A stretch of 44,769 nt of DNA from an uncultured Lutimaribacter sp. GTDB lineage: Bacteria; Pseudomonadota; Alphaproteobacteria; Rhodobacterales; Rhodobacteraceae. Made by a program: the position numbers and the translations under genes. The notes under the pieces are model-generated. The model worked only from the letters and a program-made list of their open reading frames with translations, made no database searches and was not told where the DNA came from. The stretch covers positions 1-44,769 of the forward strand of contig CAJXSO010000021.1 in assembly GCA_913061505.1 (NCBI GenBank), in the 5' to 3' direction. Position 1 is the first letter of the stretch. Each line of letters begins with the position of its first letter. Shown here one piece after another: positions 32,709 to 40,052 of the stretch.

Positions 32709-33875
32709 ATGATGGGTAATGTGTTTGCACTAGGGCCAGATGCGTTTGTGCTGTTTTCAAGTGTTTTGGCCTTGGCGGCGCTGATCAGCCTTGCGCTGGT
32801 GGTGGTCACGCCCATTTGGCCCCGGTTGGCTGGGCAAGCGGGGCATTTGACCTCGGTTCAAGCCGCCCACAGCCGCGTCACCCCCCGGGTGGGCGGTGTG
32901 GCCATTTTTGCCGCGCTTTGCGCCAGCATGGCCTTGGCCCCATGGGGCATTTCCGAACGTCTAAGCCTGTTTTTAATCGGGGCAGCGGTGCTGTTTTTTG
33001 TGGGGCTGGCCGAAGATCTGGGCGCAGGCATTTCGCCCCTAAAGCGCCTTTTGGCCGCGATGCTTGCCAGCCTTGTGGTGATTTTATTGTTGGGCATTTG
33101 GCTGCCGCGCATAGATTTTGCCGCCGCCGATCGCGCATTGGCCCTGTGGTATGTGGGCGTGCCGCTGACATTGCTGATCACCGCGGGCGTGGCCAATGGG
33201 TTTAACTTGATCGATGGGGTGAATGGGCTGTCAGCCTTTACTGGCCTTTGCGCGGTTTTTGCGCTGGCCTTTATTGCGGGGCAGGGCGGGGCACCGACGC
33301 TGCAAATGATGGCCTTGGTTTTGGCCGCGGCCATTTTCGGGTTTTTGCTGCTGAATTACCCATTCGGCCGGATATTTTTGGGCGATGCGGGGGCCTATAC
33401 GTTGGGCTTTGTGATTTCGTGGTTTGGCATCAGCCTGTTGCGCGCGGTCCCCGAGGCCTCGGCTTGGGCGGTGTTGTTAACGGTGTTTTGGCCGGTGTCA
33501 GATACCATGCTGGCCATCTACCGGCGCTGGCGCCTGGGGGCCGGTGCAATGGCCCCAGACCGGCTGCATGTGCATCAATTGGTGATGCGGATGCTGGAAA
33601 TTCGGTTTCTGGGCAAGGGGCGGCGCCATATCTCGAACCCGCTGACCACTCTGGTGTTGGCGCCATTTGTCATGGCGCCGCCCATCACGGCTGTCTTGCT
33701 TTGGGATGAACCATTTGGCGCCATACTGGCGGTGGCAGGCTTTACGCTGTTGTTTTGGGGCAGTTATTTCGCGGCCTTCCGCCTGTGCGGTTGGGTGGGC
33801 CGGCGCCGGCTGCACCTGCCCGATCTGGCACGTAACCGCGCCCAACTGGCATTGGCGGCCGGGCGCAGCAAGTAG
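32709..33875 (+). CDS. Polyprenyl-phosphate sugar-1-phosphate transferase (WecA/MraY family)
   Basis: 388-residue integral membrane enzyme with about ten hydrophobic segments that moves a sugar-1-phosphate onto undecaprenyl phosphate, starting a cell-surface glycan. Key motifs are HSRVTPRVGGVAIF near the N-terminus, the catalytic NGFNLIDGVNGLSAF, the metal-binding FLGDAGAYTLGF and the cytoplasmic DRLHVHQLVMRM typical of the WecA/WbpL group. Adjacent ATGs at 32709 and 32712 are the likely starts; a GTG at 32685 would extend the frame. No other glycan genes adjoin it, so O-antigen and exopolysaccharide roles cannot be told apart. Confidence 0.88.
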   Translation: MMGNVFALGPDAFVLFSSVLALAALISLALVVVTPIWPRLAGQAGHLTSVQAAHSRVTPRVGGVAIFAALCASMALAPWGISERLSLFLIGAAVLFFVGLAEDLGAGISPLKRLLAAMLASLVVILLLGIWLPRIDFAAADRALALWYVGVPLTLLITAGVANGFNLIDGVNGLSAFTGLCAVFALAFIAGQGGAPTLQMMALVLAAAIFGFLLLNYPFGRIFLGDAGAYTLGFVISWFGISLLRAVPEASAWAVLLTVFWPVSDTMLAIYRRWRLGAGAMAPDRLHVHQLVMRMLEIRFLGKGRRHISNPLTTLVLAPFVMAPPITAVLLWDEPFGAILAVAGFTLLFWGSYFAAFRLCGWVGRRRLHLPDLARNRAQLALAAGRSK

Positions 33876-34067
33876 GCCACGCTGCCCCAAGGGGGCTGTG
33901 ATTCTGTTGCAAATTGTGTCAAAATGAGTTATGTTTGAATACAGATTACACCTATGGGTGGTAATTGGTATTCGATTTAAACAGTTTTTTAGTGTTTTGA
34001 CATATAGTTATTGCATACACGTAATTGCAGCAATTATATTTACTGGTGTTCATGTCAGGGGACGATA
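33876..34067. promoter_or_regulatory. AT-rich promoter region upstream of the winged-helix gene
   Basis: 192 bp that are strikingly AT-rich next to the GC-rich genes on both sides. TTGACA at 33997-34002 is a consensus-quality -35 element, with weak -10 candidates (for example GTAATT) 17-18 nt downstream. Repeated TTGCA/TTGCAG words flank it. It probably drives the small regulator and the membrane protein gene, and AT-richness suggests silencing by a nucleoid protein or recent acquisition. Confidence 0.45.
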
Positions 34068-34352
34068 ATGGAAGCGCCAAAACTTGCAGCTTTAAGATCT
34101 TTGCTTCACGGGATGGAGCGGGAATTAGGCCTTGATGACCTTAGTCAAAGCCAGCGTGATGTGTATTACGCCGCCAGCCTGCTGCATGGTGCGGGCGAGC
34201 CCATTACAACCGAGCTTTTGCAAACCCACCCGCTGACCCGCGATATTCCGCGGCCCACATTCTTTCGCAGCCTGAAATCCCTGTTGGATCGCAAGCTGAT
34301 GTTCCGCAGCGGGGGCGAGCGTTCTGGACGCTATGTTTTAAGCCAAGACTAA
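34068..34352 (+). CDS. Small winged-helix DNA-binding protein
   Basis: 94-residue protein built like a lone winged-helix domain: helices at about 5-20 and 28-41, a helix-turn-helix-like ITTELLQTHPLTRDIPRPTFFRSLKSL (described here by its ends, about 46-72) and a wing ending SGRYVLSQD. The ATG at 34068 has AGGGGACGATA upstream. The specific family was not recognised. It is followed 19 bp later by a membrane protein gene and preceded by an AT-rich promoter region, so it may regulate itself and that gene. Confidence 0.65.
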   Translation: MEAPKLAALRSLLHGMERELGLDDLSQSQRDVYYAASLLHGAGEPITTELLQTHPLTRDIPRPTFFRSLKSLLDRKLMFRSGGERSGRYVLSQD

Positions 34353-34371
34353 ACGGGGTTATCCGGCCGGA

Positions 34372-34938
34372 ATGTGGCAAAACTGGATATTGCCAACGCT
34401 TGTCATTAGCCACCTGTATTTGGCCAGCTATTGGGTAACCACCTGGGCGCCCGATTTTACCATTGCCAGCGACAATGGTGTATTTGCCACAGCCAGCCTG
34501 TTGTTTTTACCCCATGGTGTGCGGGTGATTGCCGCCTGGCTTTATGGCTGGCGATCAATACTTTTGTTAATTCCGGGCACATATGCAGCACATTTTTTGC
34601 GCGTTGGCACAGTCTCGATGAGTTGGGCCGAATTTATCGGCCCGATGTTCGGGGTGATTTGCGCGGCGTTTTGTTTTTGGCTATTGGCCCGGCTTGGGGC
34701 CGATTGGCGGCTGCGGCCGGGGTTTGTAACAAACTGGAAAGATGTGCTGCTGGCGGGCTGCCTGGCCTCGGTTGTGAATGCTGTGGGCAGTAATCTTTTG
34801 TTTGGCAATGGCTGGCCGGTGGTAGCAGGCTATTTCTTTGGCGATATCATGGGGATGCTGGCGCTGTTTGCCACCTTGATGCTGATATTTCGCGCCCTGC
34901 GCATGATGAATTTCCGCATGGGCGGCGGCGAAAATTAA
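34372..34938 (+). CDS. Polytopic membrane protein of unknown function
   Basis: 188-residue protein with about five predicted membrane helices. The segment ASLLFLPHGVRVIAAWLYGW resembles the start of MASE1-type sensor domains (usually WLPxGVALA), but no signalling output domain follows, so this may be a stand-alone sensor-like or transport protein. It ends in a short basic, Gly-rich tail. It is 19 bp downstream of the winged-helix gene, presumably co-transcribed, and followed by an AT-rich gap and a small GC hairpin. Confidence 0.6.
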   Translation: MWQNWILPTLVISHLYLASYWVTTWAPDFTIASDNGVFATASLLFLPHGVRVIAAWLYGWRSILLLIPGTYAAHFLRVGTVSMSWAEFIGPMFGVICAAFCFWLLARLGADWRLRPGFVTNWKDVLLAGCLASVVNAVGSNLLFGNGWPVVAGYFFGDIMGMLALFATLMLIFRALRMMNFRMGGGEN

Positions 34939-34978
34939 TCAAATATTAACCTAAATCACCAATCTCTAAATGCATCGC

Positions 34979-35000
34979 CCGGCCTTTGGCCGGCCAATTT
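34979..35000 (+). terminator. Weak terminator-like hairpin
   Basis: CCGGCC-TTT-GGCCGG (34979-34993) is a 6-bp stem followed by CCAATTT, a poor T-tract. It sits 40 bp after the membrane protein gene. Confidence 0.35.
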
Positions 35001-35022
35001 GATATGGGGTATTTGGGTGATG

Positions 35023-35208
35023 ATGCAGTTCGAGGCAGGCAACAATCAGGCAGAAAAGCACGGGGCGCGGCGTGGTGATGGCCAGCGGCATGCCTATGCC
35101 AAGCCGCAATTGGTGTGTATGAATACAGAAAATACCCAATCGGGTGTGGGCCCATTTGTTGAAGGTGGGACGCTTGAGAACGCCTTTCGTACAACTGCTC
35201 CAAGCTGA
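35023..35208 (+). CDS. Possible small peptide gene (61 residues), precursor-like
   Basis: The 370-bp gap 34939-35309 contains a frame starting at ATG 35023 (or 35020). The predicted peptide has a charged N-terminal half (EAGNNQAEKHGARRGDG), a YAKPQLV segment like the YxxPxL leaders of some ribosomally made peptides, and a C-terminal stretch (SGVGPFVEGGTLENAFR) free of Lys. The ribosome-binding site is poor and third-position GC is lower than in neighbouring genes, so it could be spurious. If real it sits just upstream of a membrane serine hydrolase and a P450. No lasso-peptide cyclase or protease gene is present in the window. Confidence 0.42.
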   Translation: MQFEAGNNQAEKHGARRGDGQRHAYAKPQLVCMNTENTQSGVGPFVEGGTLENAFRTTAPS

Positions 35209-35309
35209 CCCAAAACTTCCCTTGTTTCGCTGTCTGGTATTTTCCGCCTTATCCCGGCCACAAACTGCCGTTAACATGGCAGGCGTGGTTTAGGCGGTAA
35301 TGCGGGGGA

Positions 35310-36536
35310 TTGGTGCAACAAACTGTGCGCAAGCGGCGGGTGTTTTACATCCCCGGTTATGATCCCATTCCGCCACGCCGCTACCGCGAGCTGTTTCGCA
35401 AAGAGGGGGCAGCGCAGGCGCAGATCAGCGGCTACCAGCTGCAGATGGGCGCAGGCACTGCGGGCCAGGGCTTTGGCTGGCGGGCCCACGCGCAGATTGC
35501 GGGCCAAGCCTGCGACAGCGATTTTCAGGTGCTTGTGTGGTCAGATATCGTGCGCGATAGCATGGCCAATTCGGTTTTGGCCACCTATGGGCAGTTACTG
35601 TCCACCGCCTGGGCCTATATTGGCACAGGCGCGCTGTGGCGTTTGATGCGGCTGCGCAAGGGGCCGGTGATTGCCGCACTTTACCCTGTTGTGGCGCTGT
35701 TGGGGCAATTGGCGCTGGCGCTCTTCGTGGGGGGGGCTGGCGCCTGGGGTTTGGGCATTGGCGCGCAGGCGGCGGGCCTGCCGCATTGGGCGGGCATGGC
35801 GCTGGGGGGGGCTGTGGGCCTGGCCCTTGTGGCGGGCATTCTGGGCTGGTTTCGCGCCAATGACAGCCGGTTTTACGCCTATTACCTGATGCATGATTAT
35901 GCCTTTAGCGCCCGCCATTATGGCGCGTTGCCGCCGGCGCTGGCCAGGCGGATGGCCGCCTTTACCCAAACCGTGGCCGAAGCGCTGGAAAGCGACGCAG
36001 ACGAGGTGCTGGTGGTGGGCCATTCCTCGGGGGCGCATCTGGCGGTAACGGTTTTGGCCGATCTTTTGCGCCACCATCGCGTGGCGCCGGGGCGGCTGGG
36101 GTTTTTGTCATTGGGCCAGGTGGTGCCCATGGTCAGCTTTTTGCCGCGCGCGGGGCGGTTGCGGGCAGATCTGGCCTATCTGGCGGCGCATGAGGGGCTG
36201 ACATGGGTGGATGTCAGCGCGCCGGGCGATGGTTGTTCGTTTGCGTTGTGCGATCCGGTGGCGGTCAGCGGGGTGGCGCCTGCGGGGCAGCGCTGGCCCT
36301 TGGTGATTTCTGCCGCCTTCACCCAAACCCTGTCGCCCGCGCGCTGGCAGGCCCTAAGGTGGCGGTTTTTTCGCCTGCATTTTCAATATCTTTGCGCGTT
36401 TGATCGGCCCAAGGATTATGATTACTTCCAAATCACTGCCGGCCCTTTGTCGCTGGCGCGCCGCTTTGCCGGGCGCCCGCCATCGGCCAGCCGCATCACC
36501 CGGGCGCTGTCGAAATACCGCGATATGCAGCCATGA
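35310..36536 (+). CDS. Membrane-anchored alpha/beta-fold serine hydrolase
   Basis: 408 residues if translation begins at TTG 35310, or one residue less from GTG 35313 (upstream GCGGGGGATT acts as the Shine-Dalgarno). The N-terminus VFYIPGYDPIPPRRYRELF is the first strand and oxyanion region of an alpha/beta hydrolase. Two hydrophobic segments at about 120-175 would insert in the inner membrane. The nucleophile elbow VVGHSSGAHLAV carries Ser about 239. The stop overlaps the P450 start (ATGA), so the two proteins are made together. Substrate unknown; a lipid- or ester-modifying role is possible. Confidence 0.68.
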   Translation: MVQQTVRKRRVFYIPGYDPIPPRRYRELFRKEGAAQAQISGYQLQMGAGTAGQGFGWRAHAQIAGQACDSDFQVLVWSDIVRDSMANSVLATYGQLLSTAWAYIGTGALWRLMRLRKGPVIAALYPVVALLGQLALALFVGGAGAWGLGIGAQAAGLPHWAGMALGGAVGLALVAGILGWFRANDSRFYAYYLMHDYAFSARHYGALPPALARRMAAFTQTVAEALESDADEVLVVGHSSGAHLAVTVLADLLRHHRVAPGRLGFLSLGQVVPMVSFLPRAGRLRADLAYLAAHEGLTWVDVSAPGDGCSFALCDPVAVSGVAPAGQRWPLVISAAFTQTLSPARWQALRWRFFRLHFQYLCAFDRPKDYDYFQITAGPLSLARRFAGRPPSASRITRALSKYRDMQP

Positions 36537-37921
36537 TCCCGCCAAAGCCCACATCCCGGCCTGACAGGGTTTCGCCCTGGGCCTATTTGCGCCTGTTTCG
36601 CCGCGATATTTTATCGGCGCAGCCCGCGCGGCTGTATCGTGCCTGGATGGCCGAGTTTCGCACGCCGTTTTTCCGCTCGTTCCTGATCAACCAGCCCGAC
36701 TTGGTGCAGCTGGTGCTCAAAGACCGCCCGCAAGATTTCCCTAAATCCAGCCGCCTGGGCGAGGGGCTGCGCCCGCTTTTGGGCAATTCGGTGTTTTTGA
36801 CCAATGGCGCGCAATGGCAGCGCCAGCGCCGCATCATTGACCCCGCCTTTGAAGGGGGGCGCCTGCGCGGCAGCTACCCCGCCATTTGGCACGCAGCCGA
36901 AGCGGCCGTAGAACGCTTGGCCGCGCAGGTGGGGGCGGCGCATGGCGTCGAGATGGAAGAGCAGGCCAGCCATGCCGCAGCCGACGTGATTTTTCGCACG
37001 CTTTTCTCCATTCCCATCCAGCATGGCACCGCAACGGCCGTCTTTCACGCCTTTCGCGCCCATCAGCGCAGCCAGCCGATTTTGAATTTGGGGGCGTTTT
37101 TGCCCCTGCCGCGTTGGATGCCACGGTTTCACCGCGCCAGCACCCGCGCCACGGCACGCCATATTCGCGGGCTGATCACCCAGCTTACCCAGGCACGCAT
37201 GGCGCAGATCACATCAGGCCAAGCCCCCGATGATCTGGCCACCAAGATCATGACCACCCCCGACCCGGAAACGGGGGCGTGTTTTGACACCCAAGACATG
37301 GTCGATCAGGTGGCGATTTTCTTTCTGGCAGGCCATGAAACCAGCGCATCAGCCTTGGCTTGGGCGCTGTATCTGTTGGCCCTTTCCCCCGATTGGCAGG
37401 CGCAGGTGGCCGCCGAAGGGGCGGCGCTGGATGCGCCTGATTTTGCCCAAGTGGCGCGTTTGCGTGTGGCGCGCGATGTGTTTCGCGAGGCGCTGCGCCT
37501 CTATCCGCCGGTGCCGATGATGGTGCGCGAAACCACCCAGCCCGAGGTGCTGCGCGGGCGCCGGGCGGGGCGGGGGGCGCAAATCGTGCTCAGCCCATGG
37601 CATCTGCACCGCCACAGCCGGCTGTGGGATAACCCCGATGGGTTTGACCCGGGGCGCTGGCACACAGAAAATGGCCGGGCCTGCGCGCGCGATGCCTATA
37701 TTCCCTTTTCTGCCGGGCCCAGGGTGTGCCCCGGTGCGGGGTTTGCCATGGTGGAAGGGCCGGTTTTATTGGCCAAGCTCTGTGCCGCTTTTCAGTTTAC
37801 CGCCGATCCACAGCGCGTGCCGGTGCCGGTGGCGCATTTAACCGTGCGCGCGCGCGATGGCATTTACCTGCAGGTGCGCCCGCGTCAGGCCTGCGCCAGC
37901 ACTGCGGTTAAATCACCATAG
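36533..37921 (+). CDS. Cytochrome P450
   Basis: 462-residue haem monooxygenase. The I-helix reads FFLAGHETSASALAW (about 262-276), the K-helix ExxR is in REALRLYPPVP (about 320), and the haem loop FSAGPRVCPGAGFAM has the ligand Cys399. No ferredoxin or ferredoxin reductase lies nearby, so electrons come from elsewhere. It overlaps the preceding membrane hydrolase by ATGA. A partner that hydrolyses esters in the membrane and a P450 suggests modification of a fatty acid, terpenoid or other hydrophobic compound (inference). Confidence 0.92.
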   Translation: MIPPKPTSRPDRVSPWAYLRLFRRDILSAQPARLYRAWMAEFRTPFFRSFLINQPDLVQLVLKDRPQDFPKSSRLGEGLRPLLGNSVFLTNGAQWQRQRRIIDPAFEGGRLRGSYPAIWHAAEAAVERLAAQVGAAHGVEMEEQASHAAADVIFRTLFSIPIQHGTATAVFHAFRAHQRSQPILNLGAFLPLPRWMPRFHRASTRATARHIRGLITQLTQARMAQITSGQAPDDLATKIMTTPDPETGACFDTQDMVDQVAIFFLAGHETSASALAWALYLLALSPDWQAQVAAEGAALDAPDFAQVARLRVARDVFREALRLYPPVPMMVRETTQPEVLRGRRAGRGAQIVLSPWHLHRHSRLWDNPDGFDPGRWHTENGRACARDAYIPFSAGPRVCPGAGFAMVEGPVLLAKLCAAFQFTADPQRVPVPVAHLTVRARDGIYLQVRPRQACASTAVKSP

Positions 37922-38520
37922 CCCGTATAGCGCCGCTCAAAGGCCAGCCCCATACGCCGGGCGCAGTCTTGGGCCTTTTCGGTCAATGCCGGGTCATCGG
38001 TTTGGGCCTGGTAGACCAGCTTTTCGTAATGGCCAAAATACATCTCTAGCAATTCGGGGTGGCGATCCAGCCCCAGCGGGCGCCAGACAAAGGCATCGAA
38101 TTGGCGCACCAAAAAATCGGTCAGGTAAAAGGCGGTGATTTCGTCTGGGGCGTTTTCGGCAAAACGCGCGTTGCCCTCGAAAAAACTGTAGCAATGGGGC
38201 CCTTCTACCATCTCGACCCCCAGCGCATCGCAGGTTTGGCGCAGCAGGCCGCCGGTGCCACAATCGGCATAGACCACGAAAACCCGGTCATAGTTTGCAG
38301 CGTTTTCTTCAACGCACTGGCGCACGGCCTGTGGGATACGTTCGGGGTGGTTGTGCAAGATGGCAGGCAGGCATTGCAGGTCTAGGTGGTGCCAATCATT
38401 GGCCGCTTTCAGCGCCAAAATCTCGCGGGCCAAGGCGCCGCAGGCCACCAGCAACACCTGGCCTGTGCCGGTGGCATCAAGGCCCTGTTCGGTCAGGGTG
38501 TGATCATCTGCTGCGGTCAT
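37885..38520 (-). CDS. DUF1638 domain protein
   Basis: 211-residue protein of the DUF1638 family, recognisable by LLVACGALAREILAL near the start, LQCLPAILHNHPERIP, VFVVYADCGTGGLL and EGPHCYSFFEGN. Family members cluster with corrinoid-dependent methyltransferases, and here the next minus-strand genes are the cobalamin and homocysteine modules of a split methionine synthase. Cys and His positions (YADCGTGG, GPHCY) could bind metal. The ATG at 38520 has GAAGGAGCCACC upstream; a much longer open frame is rejected because it runs through the divergent PaaI gene. Function unproven. Its 3' end overlaps the P450 3' end. Confidence 0.82.
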   Translation of the reverse strand: MTAADDHTLTEQGLDATGTGQVLLVACGALAREILALKAANDWHHLDLQCLPAILHNHPERIPQAVRQCVEENAANYDRVFVVYADCGTGGLLRQTCDALGVEMVEGPHCYSFFEGNARFAENAPDEITAFYLTDFLVRQFDAFVWRPLGLDRHPELLEMYFGHYEKLVYQAQTDDPALTEKAQDCARRMGLAFERRYTGYGDLTAVLAQA

Positions 38521-38625
38521 GGTGGCTCCTTCTGCGCTGGGGCAGTGTGACGTGGCGTTGCGGGTTTTGCACGCGTCGAATCGACATAAGCTGGTGGAAA
38601 TCCGCCGTTTTTTTAAGGAGAGGCC

Positions 38626-39102
38626 ATGACCACACCACTTTGGCCCCAAACCCAGTTTCAGCCCCGCTGCGCCGATTACCAGGCCCGGGTTGCAGATAGT
38701 TTCGCCAAACAGGGCCTGATGGTGGGGTTTGGCGCGCATCTGGCGCAGGTGGCGCCGGGGCTGGTGGAAATCACCATGCCGTTTTCCCCGGGCGTGACGC
38801 AGCAGCATGGCTTTGTGCATGGCGGGGCGGTGGCGGCGGTGCTCGATAGCGCCTGCGGTTATGCGGGCTTTACGCTGATGGATGCGGAAAGCGCGGTTTT
38901 GACGGCAGAATTCAAGATTAATTTTCTGGCCCCCGCCCAAGGGCACAGTTTTCGCTTTGTGGGCCAGGTGGTAAAGGCCGGGCGCAGTTTGCTGCCAACC
39001 GAGGGGCGCGCCTATGCGCTGGCCGATGATGGGCAAGACAAGCTGATTGCCACGATGAGCTGCACCTTGATGGCGGTGCGTGGGCGCGGGCTGCAAGGCT
39101 AA
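38626..39102 (+). CDS. PaaI-family hotdog thioesterase
   Basis: 158-residue acyl-CoA thioesterase. The PaaI/hotdog hallmark QQHGFVHGGAVAAVLDSACGYAG has been read in two parts: HGFVHGG with the catalytic His/Gly turn, then AAVLDSACGYAG on the central helix; TAEFKINFLAPA follows. The ATG at 38626 has AAGGAGAGGCC upstream. It is transcribed divergently from the DUF1638 gene and converges on the cobalamin-binding gene, with a shared terminator hairpin between. It is probably a housekeeping or aromatic acyl-CoA thioesterase. Confidence 0.87.
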   Translation: MTTPLWPQTQFQPRCADYQARVADSFAKQGLMVGFGAHLAQVAPGLVEITMPFSPGVTQQHGFVHGGAVAAVLDSACGYAGFTLMDAESAVLTAEFKINFLAPAQGHSFRFVGQVVKAGRSLLPTEGRAYALADDGQDKLIATMSCTLMAVRGRGLQG

Positions 39103-39130
39103 AGAAAACCCCCGCCCAAAGGGGCGGGGG
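39101..39130 (-). terminator. Terminator of the cobalamin-binding protein gene
   Basis: CCCCCGCCC (39109-39117) pairs with GGGCGGGGG (39122-39130). Read on the minus strand the stem runs into TTTTCTTT. It lies 26 bp past the minus-strand stop and also just after the plus-strand PaaI gene, where the T-tract is lacking. Confidence 0.82.
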
Positions 39131-39155
39131 CTGGGTGTTGCAAAAAGCTGTGCGT

Positions 39156-39857
39156 TTATGCGCGGGCTTGGTTGTGCTTGCGCGAGACGTAATCTTTGGC
39201 GGTGTCAACAGCCACGGCCGCATCGCGGCAATAGGCGTCGGCGCCGATGGCTTTGCCGAATTCCTCGTTCAGGGGCGCGCCGCCGACCAAAACGATATAT
39301 TCATCGCGCATGCCTTTTTCGACCAGCGTGTCGATCACGACTTTCATGTAAGGCATGGTGGTGGTCAGCAGGGCCGACATGCCCAAGATATCGGGCTTAT
39401 GCGTTTCCAGCGCCTCGATGTAGTTCTCGACCGGGTTGTTGATGCCCAGATCTACCACCTCGAAACCGGCGCCTTCCATCATCATCGATACAAGGTTCTT
39501 GCCGATGTCGTGGATGTCGCCCTTGACGGTGCCAATCACCATCGAGCCCATGCGCGGCGCGCCGGTTTCTGCCAAAAGCGGTTTCAAAATGGCCATGCCA
39601 CCCTTCATCGCGTTGGCCGCCAGCAGCACTTCGGGCACAAACAAGATGCCATCGCGGAAATCGTCGCCCACCACCTTCATGCCGCCAACCAGCGCTTCGG
39701 TCAGAATTTTGTAAGGGGTCCAGCCGCGTTCCAGCAGGATGTTCACGCCTTCTTCGATTTCTTCTTTCAGACCATCGTAAAGGTCGTCAAACATCTGTTG
39801 GACCAGTTCGTCGTCGTCCAATTCGCTGAGGATGATGTCGTCCTGATCTTCCGACAT
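39156..39857 (-). CDS. Cobalamin-binding module of a split methionine synthase
   Basis: 233-residue corrinoid protein of the MtbC/MetH type. Residues about 15-100 form the helical cap domain and about 101-230 the Rossmann-like B12 domain with GDIHDIGKN, where H116 is the lower cobalt ligand, then SALLTT and LVGGAP. It carries a methyl group on cobalamin. Its neighbour upstream on the same strand is a homocysteine methyltransferase, and Rhodobacterales are known to divide MetH into separate proteins, so methionine synthesis is the best call over methylamine use. Start at 39857 (MSEDQDD) follows GGAAGCACACC. Confidence 0.87.
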   Translation of the reverse strand: MSEDQDDIILSELDDDELVQQMFDDLYDGLKEEIEEGVNILLERGWTPYKILTEALVGGMKVVGDDFRDGILFVPEVLLAANAMKGGMAILKPLLAETGAPRMGSMVIGTVKGDIHDIGKNLVSMMMEGAGFEVVDLGINNPVENYIEALETHKPDILGMSALLTTTMPYMKVVIDTLVEKGMRDEYIVLVGGAPLNEEFGKAIGADAYCRDAAVAVDTAKDYVSRKHNQARA

Positions 39858-39991
39858 GGTGTGCTTCCTTGCATGGGTCCGCGCAATGCGGAGCGTTGTG
39901 GTCTGTCTGGCGCACATTTCGTATTTTTGCGGCAATCAGACTGTTCGATTTACGACATGCGCGGTGGCGCAACCGACCAAATGCCGTAAAT

Positions 39992-40024
39992 GCCTGCCCG
40001 CGCCGGTAAAAAGGCGGGGCAGGC
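39992..40024 (-). terminator. GC-rich hairpin between the two methionine synthase genes
   Basis: GCCTGCCC-g-CGCC (39992-40004) pairs, with one bulged base, to GGCGGGGCAGGC (40013-40024). It lies 29 bp past the stop of the homocysteine methyltransferase gene. The minus-strand side has only ATTTAC rather than a clean T-tract, so it may be an attenuator or mRNA-stabilising stem rather than a full stop. Confidence 0.45.
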
Positions 40025-40052
40025 TGTGTTTTTAGGGGGCAGGGGGCGGCGC

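Noticed and set aside
34372-34938. Annotation as a MASE1 sensor protein
   Set aside because: Only one short segment resembles MASE1 and no output domain follows; left as a membrane protein of unknown function.
35023-35208. Firm assignment as a lasso peptide precursor
   Set aside because: The leader-like YAKPQL and a Glu eight residues after a possible core start fit loosely, but no B protease or C cyclase gene is in the window.
38521-39096. N-terminal extension of the DUF1638 protein by 192 codons
   Set aside because: The extension would lie antisense to the PaaI gene and has no homology; ATG 38520 has a strong Shine-Dalgarno.
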